From assembly GCA_964639205.1 (NCBI GenBank), contig CAZXCG010000026.1, positions 1 through 19,205 on the forward strand: a DNA stretch of 19,205 bases, in the 5' to 3' direction. This stretch comes from CAZXCG01 sp964639205 (GTDB taxonomy: Bacteria; Bacillota; Clostridia; Oscillospirales; Acutalibacteraceae). A program made the position numbers and the translations under genes. Shown here piece by piece: positions 14,631-19,205 of this stretch (position 1 is its first letter; the number at the start of each line of letters is the position of its first letter). Under the pieces are notes generated by a model. It was not told where the DNA came from, searched no databases, and saw only the letters and a program-made list of their open reading frames with translations.

Positions 14631-16280
14631 ATGGCATTATGTATGAATTGTATGTCGGAAACAGACGGAAATACAGTATGTCCGTATTGCTCATTTGACA
14701 ACACGTCACAGCAAAAAGCGCCTTTTCTTCCGTACGGAACACTTTTAAATAACAGATATACGGTTGGAGCTGTAAAAGATATAAACGGCGAAAGCGTATG
14801 CTATATCGGCTTTGACAATAAACGCTCGCACACTGTAAGAATCCGCGAGTTTTTGCCGTTTGGTTTTTTTGAACGCGCGGCGGGCAAAAAAAACGTCGAA
14901 GTATCTGAGGAAAATTTGACTGTATATGACAGTTTTTTTAACGAATTTGTTTTGTATTACAGAATTTTGTCTCAGCTTAAGGGGCTTTCGGCAAATGTTG
15001 ATATAATTGAGATTTTTCCTGAAAATAACACGTGCTATTCAATTGAAGAAGCCGAAGAGCTTATTACTTTCGCCGAATACATTAAGCGAAGCGGCGGAAG
15101 ACTTGAATGGGACATAGCGCGTCCTATGATAATGCCCGTTATTTCATTGCTTGAAACTATGCACGCAAACGGTATTGGACATTACGCGCTGTCTGCACAG
15201 AACGTGTATGTAACTCCATCCGGCAAACTTAAGCTTTTGGGCTTTGCTACAGAGAATGTGCGCAAGAGCTCCGCTTTGCTGAAACCCTCTCTTGCCGAAG
15301 GAGTATCCGCACCGGAGCAATATGAAGTTAACGGTCTTTTGGACGAACAAACCGATGTGTATGGCTTTACGGCTTTGCTTTTTTATGCGTTATCGGGTAA
15401 TTTGCCCGCGAACGCTGAAAAAAGGAAAAATTCCGGCGGAAAGCTTTATATGAATTCTTTTGCGGTTAAGCGTTTGCCTCCTCACGTTCTTTCCGCTTTA
15501 GGAAACGGACTTTATATCGACAGGAAAGAGCGTACCAAAACTTTTGATGAACTCCGCTCACAGCTTTCCGCCGAGCATACGGTAGAAGCTATTCGCGAAC
15601 AAATCTCGCGCACATCTATGATAAAAGCCGTGACTGATGAGGAAAAGGATAAAAAAAATAAATCGAATACTCCTGTATTTTTGATTTCTTTTGTTATAAC
15701 GGCGTTGATAATAATTTTAGTCGTTGCCGCCTTATATTCCTGCGGTTTTTTCGAGAGCGGCGATGAGCCTACCGCCGCGATTTCCGTTACGGAATCTTCT
15801 ACCGACGATGAGTGGAGCGGTCCGGTTGTCAGAAATTATGTAGGACTTTCCTACGATGAAGCCGTGCAGTCGCTCGAAAACACCGGGATTGAGCTTGTAC
15901 GTTCATATAAGGTCGTATACAGTGACATTTACGAGGAAGGGGTAATTGTTTCTCAGCAACCGGAGGCGGGCACCCCAATAACCTCTTCCGACGGTTCTGC
16001 GGTTATTTATGTGGAAGTGAGCAGCGGTTCTAATATGAGAACTCTTCCGGATATTGCGGGTTATGACCTGGACTCGGCCGCAAGCACGTTAGGCGACATG
16101 GGATTTATTGTTACCCAGATAACCGAATACAGTGAAACCGTTGCGTCGGGCGCGGTCATAGGATATGACGGCTACAGCGCCGGCGACAGACTTGAGACCG
16201 GTTCAACGGTTACGGTTCGCGTCAGCAAAGGCGCTCCGCCTTCTAATGATACGGATCAAAATGATTATGATGTAATTTAA
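14631..16280 (+). CDS. Zinc ribbon / pseudokinase / TM / two PASTA domains
   Basis: A 549-residue membrane protein. Residues 4-20 form a zinc ribbon (Cys4-x2-Cys7, Cys17-x2-Cys20). Residues about 36-320 follow the bacterial Ser/Thr kinase plan (YGTLLNNRYTVG onward, SAPEQY at 227-231, TDVYGFTALLFYALSG). However, the Gly-rich loop is replaced by KDINGES, the AIKEY lysine is Arg72, HRD reads HYA (184-186), and DFG reads GFA (204-206). These changes predict no phosphotransfer and poor ATP binding. A TM helix spans about 348-373. Two external PASTA repeats (about 398-465 and 470-537) follow, which in PknB/PrkC kinases bind peptidoglycan fragments. It therefore looks like a wall sensor with a scaffold-type kinase fold. 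ATG 14631 is chosen because the upstream extension runs through the promoter; agggaag lies before it. Confidence 0.9.
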   Translation: MALCMNCMSETDGNTVCPYCSFDNTSQQKAPFLPYGTLLNNRYTVGAVKDINGESVCYIGFDNKRSHTVRIREFLPFGFFERAAGKKNVEVSEENLTVYDSFFNEFVLYYRILSQLKGLSANVDIIEIFPENNTCYSIEEAEELITFAEYIKRSGGRLEWDIARPMIMPVISLLETMHANGIGHYALSAQNVYVTPSGKLKLLGFATENVRKSSALLKPSLAEGVSAPEQYEVNGLLDEQTDVYGFTALLFYALSGNLPANAEKRKNSGGKLYMNSFAVKRLPPHVLSALGNGLYIDRKERTKTFDELRSQLSAEHTVEAIREQISRTSMIKAVTDEEKDKKNKSNTPVFLISFVITALIIILVVAALYSCGFFESGDEPTAAISVTESSTDDEWSGPVVRNYVGLSYDEAVQSLENTGIELVRSYKVVYSDIYEEGVIVSQQPEAGTPITSSDGSAVIYVEVSSGSNMRTLPDIAGYDLDSAASTLGDMGFIVTQITEYSETVASGAVIGYDGYSAGDRLETGSTVTVRVSKGAPPSNDTDQNDYDVI

Positions 16281-16411
16281 AAATAAAATAACCCGGGCGC
16301 GGATATCCCCGCCTCTGAGGCGGATGGTTTCATTTTCGGAATCAGTGGGGGAATACAATCTCAATTGATTTTTCAGGCAGCTAACGTTGCCCTTTGCCAC
16401 GTTGATTGACC

Positions 16412-16427
16412 GGGGCGAAGCCCCTTT
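16412..16427 (+). terminator. Possible terminator of the pseudokinase gene
   Basis: A compact GC stem ggggc-gaa-gcccc with a GAA loop is followed by ttt. It lies 130 nt past the stop codon. The U-tract is short, so it may be only one of several RNA stems here. Confidence 0.35.
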
Positions 16428-16547
16428 CTCATTGAATATCCGAATGAAACGCCGAGAGGCTGACGCTCTCCGCGCATGTTACATTCGTAGCGGCGCTCCA
16501 TTACAAGCATGCTTGGTGGAGCGTTGCTCCGATTTAATTTACAAAAT

Positions 16548-16582
16548 AAAGCTTCTCTTGACCTAAAAGCAAGAGAAGCTTT
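16548..16582. terminator. Perfect 13-bp hairpin between convergent genes, probably bidirectional terminator
   Basis: aaagcttctcttg (16548-16560) and caagagaagcttt (16570-16582) pair perfectly around acctaaaag. On the minus strand the stem is followed by attttg, on the plus strand by aaat, so U-tracts are poor. Its place between the pseudokinase and the XRE gene fits termination from both sides. Confidence 0.6.
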
Positions 16583-16720
16583 AAATAAAAAAAGTTGTTT
16601 TAATAAAAAATATATTATAGGCTGAAGCTTGAAAGTACATATGTGCGGCATACCTTTTTAAATTAGATAAACAATATAGCAACACAAAGCTGACATAAAA
16701 TTTTGTAATTTAGAGGGTTG

Positions 16721-17401
16721 TCATTTCAGCTTTTTTTCCGACAACTGTATCATATTATACAGCGAACCCGCGTAATTTGAATATTCTGTGGCTATAGTTT
16801 CTGCCGACATATCAACCTGACCAGTTACCGAGCCGCCCTTTTTGTGTTTGGAGGCGCTCAGCTCAGCGAGCAGCTTTGCCTCGCTAATCTGCATTTCTCC
16901 CGATGCGTATCCGCTGTAAAGCTCTTGTTCAACAGAAAAAATTTCCTGAGGATTTGACATATTTGAAGAGTACAGCGCCCTGAACATTTTGTAAACGGCA
17001 AGCATCAGATAGTTAGAGACATAGGTACTCACCTTACGGTTGCTCATTTTCATAAGTACGGAATATATCAAGTGTACAGCATTTATAATGATTTTTTTGT
17101 TGAGAGTGGGCAGGAGCGAGGTGCTCTTGCTTTCGATTTCTTCGGAATCGTCCAAATCCGGGAAATCCTCCAAATCAAGAATGGCGCCGTTGCGCTCAAC
17201 CGATCTTCCCAGCAGAAAATCTGCCGAAACTCCATAGTAATTTGCAGCGCGCACAACAAAATCCAAACTGCATTCCCGTATACCTTTTTCATAATGCGAA
17301 AGCAGCGCCTGAGATATTTCCAAATCTGCGGCTGCCTGCTTTTGGCTCAGGCAGCGTTCCTTCCGCAGCAGGGTTATATTTCTCCCGAAATCAGCATTCA
17401 T
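16721..17401 (-). CDS. XRE-family helix-turn-helix transcriptional regulator
   Basis: A 226-residue regulator. Residues about 6-62 form a Cro/CI-type HTH: NITLLRKERCLSQKQAAADL, then SQALLSHYEKGIRECSLDFV as turn and recognition helix, then YYGVSADFLLGR. An acidic linker (about 75-92) leads to a helical C-terminal part of about 130 residues that I do not recognise; it may be a dimerisation or ligand domain. ATG 17401 has a good GGAGG a few bases upstream. The promoter region holds a near-perfect 32-bp palindrome, the probable operator for autoregulation. It is divergent from a histidine phosphatase gene, which may be co-controlled. Confidence 0.88.
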   Translation of the reverse strand: MNADFGRNITLLRKERCLSQKQAAADLEISQALLSHYEKGIRECSLDFVVRAANYYGVSADFLLGRSVERNGAILDLEDFPDLDDSEEIESKSTSLLPTLNKKIIINAVHLIYSVLMKMSNRKVSTYVSNYLMLAVYKMFRALYSSNMSNPQEIFSVEQELYSGYASGEMQISEAKLLAELSASKHKKGGSVTGQVDMSAETIATEYSNYAGSLYNMIQLSEKKLK

Positions 17402-17418
17402 AATTTCCTCCGCGACCG

Positions 17419-17450
17419 TTATACAATTTGTATATATACAGATTGTATAA
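17419..17450. promoter_or_regulatory. Palindromic operator between XRE regulator and histidine phosphatase
   Basis: The half sites ttatacaatttgtat (17419-17433) and atacagattgtataa (17436-17450) are complementary at 14 of 15 positions around a 2-nt centre. The palindrome lies 18 nt before the XRE start and 60 nt before the phosphatase start. It contains TATAAT on the plus strand (17446-17451) and tataac on the minus strand, so a bound dimer would cover both -10 regions. This fits an XRE-type operator; binding is inferred. Confidence 0.65.
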
Positions 17451-17509
17451 TTATTATATATAACTTTTTTGAAAAAGTAAAGTATAAATTTAAAGAAAGG
17501 TCTGTTTTT

Positions 17510-18175
17510 ATGAAATCATATTATATACATTTAATTCGCCACGGCAAAATTGAAGAAACACATGAAGGCGAGTATATAGGAACAACCGATGTTCCCCTCA
17601 GTAAAAAAGGAGAAAGCGCATTAATTACTTTAGATAAGAATTATAACTATCCCGGTGCACAGGTTGTTTTTTCCGGTCCGTCGAAACGCTGTTTAAAAAC
17701 CTGCGAAATACTGTATCCCGCGCTCAAGCCGCTTATTATAGATCATTTAAGCGAATGCAATTTCGGAGAGTGGGAAGGCAAAACCGCAGAACAGCTCAAA
17801 GGCGACGCGGTGTTTGAACATTGGCTTGCCGGTTCGCCCGATGCAAAACCCCCGCGCGGTGAGAGCAACGCTGATTTTACACGCCGCATTTGCCTTATTT
17901 TTGAAAACATGGTAAACGGACTTATAAAAACCGGTATAACGGAGTCGGCTGTTGTTACGCATGGCGGTGTCATTATGACTTTGCTTTCCGTCTACGGACT
18001 GCCACAGGCAAAGCCGTTCGATTGGATAATGGACAACGGTTTCGGTTATACAGTCAGAATTACGCCTATGCTTTGGCAGCGTGACAAGGTTGCCGAGGTT
18101 TGCGCCGCTATTCCCGTAAAAAAGGGCTCCGAGACTGAAGACGGGATTTCGGAAGAATTTCGATTTTTAATTTGA
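17510..18175 (+). CDS. Histidine phosphatase family protein (phosphoglycerate mutase-like)
   Basis: A 221-residue protein of the RHG phosphatase superfamily. The phosphohistidine motif is IHLIRHGKIEE (His11), followed by GTTDVPLSKKGE as in CobC/GpmB-like enzymes. The SGPSKRCLKTCEIL segment supplies a catalytic Arg, SECNFGEWEGKT the acidic residue, and VVTHGGVIMTLL the second catalytic His. Small-molecule phosphatases such as alpha-ribazole phosphatase or broad sugar phosphatases look like this; no cobalamin genes are nearby, so the substrate is open. ATG 17510 is chosen, with aaagg 8-9 nt upstream. The longer frame that begins at 17072 runs antisense through the XRE gene and its operator. Confidence 0.9.
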   Translation: MKSYYIHLIRHGKIEETHEGEYIGTTDVPLSKKGESALITLDKNYNYPGAQVVFSGPSKRCLKTCEILYPALKPLIIDHLSECNFGEWEGKTAEQLKGDAVFEHWLAGSPDAKPPRGESNADFTRRICLIFENMVNGLIKTGITESAVVTHGGVIMTLLSVYGLPQAKPFDWIMDNGFGYTVRITPMLWQRDKVAEVCAAIPVKKGSETEDGISEEFRFLI

Positions 18176-18184
18176 GAAACAAGA

Positions 18185-18209
18185 AAGCGCAGCAGTTTTT
18201 GCCGCGCTT
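18185..18209. terminator. Hairpin between convergent phosphatase and alkylation-repair genes
   Basis: aagcgc (18185-18190) pairs with gcgctt (18204-18209), extended by gc/gc across one mismatch. On the minus strand it is followed by TCTTGTTTCTC, a moderately U-rich tail, 43 nt after the end of the repair gene. It probably serves the minus-strand gene. Confidence 0.45.
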
Positions 18210-18252
18210 ATCTGCTTTGTATGGAAAATTTCAGCATATACCCGCAACTCTT

Positions 18253-18939
18253 CTAACATTTAAGGGTACGCAAATATTCTTTCTGTACAGGGGTGATTCT
18301 GCTGCTTTCAATTGCCTTTTGTATGCTTTTGTTGTGAGTCCATTTTGGCAGCCTTTTCTGCTGCAAGTAGGGCAGAGCGGCGCCATATTGCTTTGCCAAA
18401 GCAGTAGCAAAGAACCATGCCGTCATCATATTAACATAGTATTCTTCCGATTTTACATTTGCTGCAAGCTCGAGTACTTGCGGATCAAAAGCGTCGTCAA
18501 GATAAAATTTCATTAACATTCCTATTGCAAAACGAACCGTATATGTTTGCTTGCAGTTTATCCAGACCTTTATTTTATTATATAACTGCGCGGTATGCTT
18601 TTTAAAAATTACCGGAGACAGCATATCACAGGTTGCCCAGTTGTCTACATAGGGAAGGAATGCATCTAAGGAGCGCAGGGCTTTATCGAAATCTTTTATT
18701 TTTTCTATTAAGCATGCATGAAGATTGTTTTCTTCGTAATATTTGTGCGGCAGCACTTTTATAAACTCTTCCGCATCTGCCGTTTTTGATAATCTGTTTG
18801 CAAGCTTTCTCAATTCAGGAGTGCGTACGCCTATAACCGATTCGGGATTAACATTGGGAATCAATTTACATTGAAAATTCCTGTATTCCATATCCTGCAT
18901 TTCAAAAAGCTTTTTTTCTATTTTTTCGCTGATGTCCAC
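18253..18939 (-). CDS. DNA alkylation repair protein, AlkD-like HEAT-repeat glycosylase
   Basis: A 228-residue protein of the DNA alkylation repair family (AlkD type), which excises N3/N7-alkylated purines with a superhelix of HEAT-like helices. Family signatures are GVRTPELRKLAN, HKYYEENNLHACLIEKI, YVDNWATCDMLSP with the conserved Trp and catalytic-type Asp, RFAIGMLMKFYLDD, YYVNMMTAWFFATALAKQ and the end NKSIQKAIESSRITPVQKEY. The start is GTG 18939, supported by aaaggcgg about 7 nt upstream; the first internal ATG would lose conserved helix 1. A clear promoter lies upstream, so it is probably a single-gene unit. Confidence 0.93.
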   Translation of the reverse strand: MDISEKIEKKLFEMQDMEYRNFQCKLIPNVNPESVIGVRTPELRKLANRLSKTADAEEFIKVLPHKYYEENNLHACLIEKIKDFDKALRSLDAFLPYVDNWATCDMLSPVIFKKHTAQLYNKIKVWINCKQTYTVRFAIGMLMKFYLDDAFDPQVLELAANVKSEEYYVNMMTAWFFATALAKQYGAALPYLQQKRLPKWTHNKSIQKAIESSRITPVQKEYLRTLKC

Positions 18940-18970
18940 TTTGGCGCCGCCTTTCTTGATTCTTTACATA

Positions 18971-18999
18971 ATTTTATATGAACGCTTTTGCAATGTCAA
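18971..18999 (-). promoter_or_regulatory. Sigma-A promoter of the alkylation-repair gene
   Basis: On the minus strand TTGACA (18994-18999) and TAAAAT (18971-18976) are exactly 17 nt apart. The predicted start lies about 25 nt before GTG 18939. The boxes and spacing are identical to those of the tRNA-Trp promoter. Confidence 0.8.
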
Positions 19000-19128
19000 C
19001 ACTTAACCGTGCCGGAAGGTGTGTAACAATACGGTATATTTTTTGCAGAGAGATAGTGTCATGTATTAAAACCGAGCGTTAAAATATGGCGCTTTGTTAA
19101 AGCTTAGACCCTGCTTCTGACCGCTTTT

Positions 19129-19203
19129 TTAGATTTTGCCTTCGCTTAAAAAGAACGATGCCAAAGCCGATACGGTAAAAAATACAAGCTCTTCGCAATT
19201 TAC
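19129..19203 (-). CDS. Possible C-terminal end of a small protein running off the right edge
   Basis: A minus-strand frame open at the window edge gives 24 residues ending NCEELVFFTVSALASFFLSE-GKI before TAA at 19129-19131. The amphipathic, helix-like composition is plausible for a real C terminus, but the stretch is too short to prove coding, and another frame is also open over this distance. No family is recognised. The 190 bases between it and the repair gene hold only the promoter and AT-rich spacer. Confidence 0.25.
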   Translation of the reverse strand, partial: VNCEELVFFTVSALASFFLSEGKI

Positions 19204-19205
19204 CT

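Larger units (their letters stand above)
16281..16720. other. Hairpin-rich intergenic region between convergent genes
   Basis: No gene is supported in these 440 bases. It contains a series of stem-loops: cgcctc/gaggcg near 16310; ggggc-gaa-gcccc (16412-16424); a compound stem at 16441-16487 with outer arms cgaatg/cattcg and inner gagag/ctctc; and cgctcca/tggagcg (16494-16523) enclosing the palindrome caagcatgcttg. A long terminator-like hairpin (16548-16582) and an AT-rich tail end it. This is denser than simple spacer DNA and may be a structured RNA or a degenerate palindromic element. Confidence 0.5.

Noticed and set aside
17072..17509. Long N-terminal extension of the histidine phosphatase
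   Set aside because: It runs antisense through the XRE coding region and the palindromic operator; the RHG motif begins right after ATG 17510, which has an RBS.

Overview
The window looks like a chromosomal segment of an AT-rich Gram-positive anaerobe, most likely a gut-type Clostridia (Oscillospiraceae/Ruminococcaceae-like). The reasons are strong GGAGG-type ribosome binding sites, GTG/TTG starts, a rhodanese-less ThiI paired with its own cysteine desulfurase, a class B sortase, LysM and PASTA wall-binding domains, and a TnpV-type transposon protein. The lineage is an inference from gene style; no marker fixes the genus.

Left part (1 to about 4.3 kb) is accessory DNA. A same-strand, tightly packed operon enters from the left edge. 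It contains the C-terminal end of a membrane-anchored protein, a JAMM/JAB metallopeptidase with a transmembrane segment and acidic tail, a RING-like plus zinc-ribbon DUF2628-type membrane protein, and a second JAMM protein with a transmembrane segment, coiled coil and C-terminal LysM. A deubiquitinase-type fold together with a prokaryotic RING finger in one operon is the signature of bacterial ubiquitin-like systems. The E1/E2/Ub-like genes, if present, would lie beyond the left edge. A hairpin ends the operon. On the opposite strand follow a tnpV copy broken by one in-frame stop, a small transposon-associated ORF and two strong tandem hairpins. The island ends close to a chromosomal tRNA-Trp(CCA).

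Middle part (4.5 to 13.5 kb) is ordinary chromosome. It has a YdbS/YdbT-like pair of bacterial PH-domain membrane proteins (+). Convergent to it is a minus-strand operon: HAD phosphatase, NifS-like cysteine desulfurase, thiI, a class B sortase with an N-terminal degenerate CinA/MoCF-like domain, and a second MoCF-like small protein. Divergent from that operon lies ychF followed by a calcineurin-like phosphoesterase (+), closed by a strong terminator.

Right part (13.5 to 19.2 kb) has two wall-directed proteins side by side that both appear catalytically dead: a GH25 lysozyme-fold protein with LysM that lacks the catalytic Asp/Glu pair, and a zinc-ribbon/pseudokinase/TM/2xPASTA protein lacking the P-loop, HRD and DFG residues. 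After a hairpin-rich intergenic region come an XRE-family regulator (-) and a histidine phosphatase (+), divergent around a near-perfect 32-bp palindrome that is probably the operator. An AlkD-like DNA alkylation repair protein (-) with a clear sigma-A promoter closes the window.

The most interesting content is the JAMM-RING-JAMM/LysM membrane operon, then the paired pseudoenzymes and the MoCF-sortase fusion.
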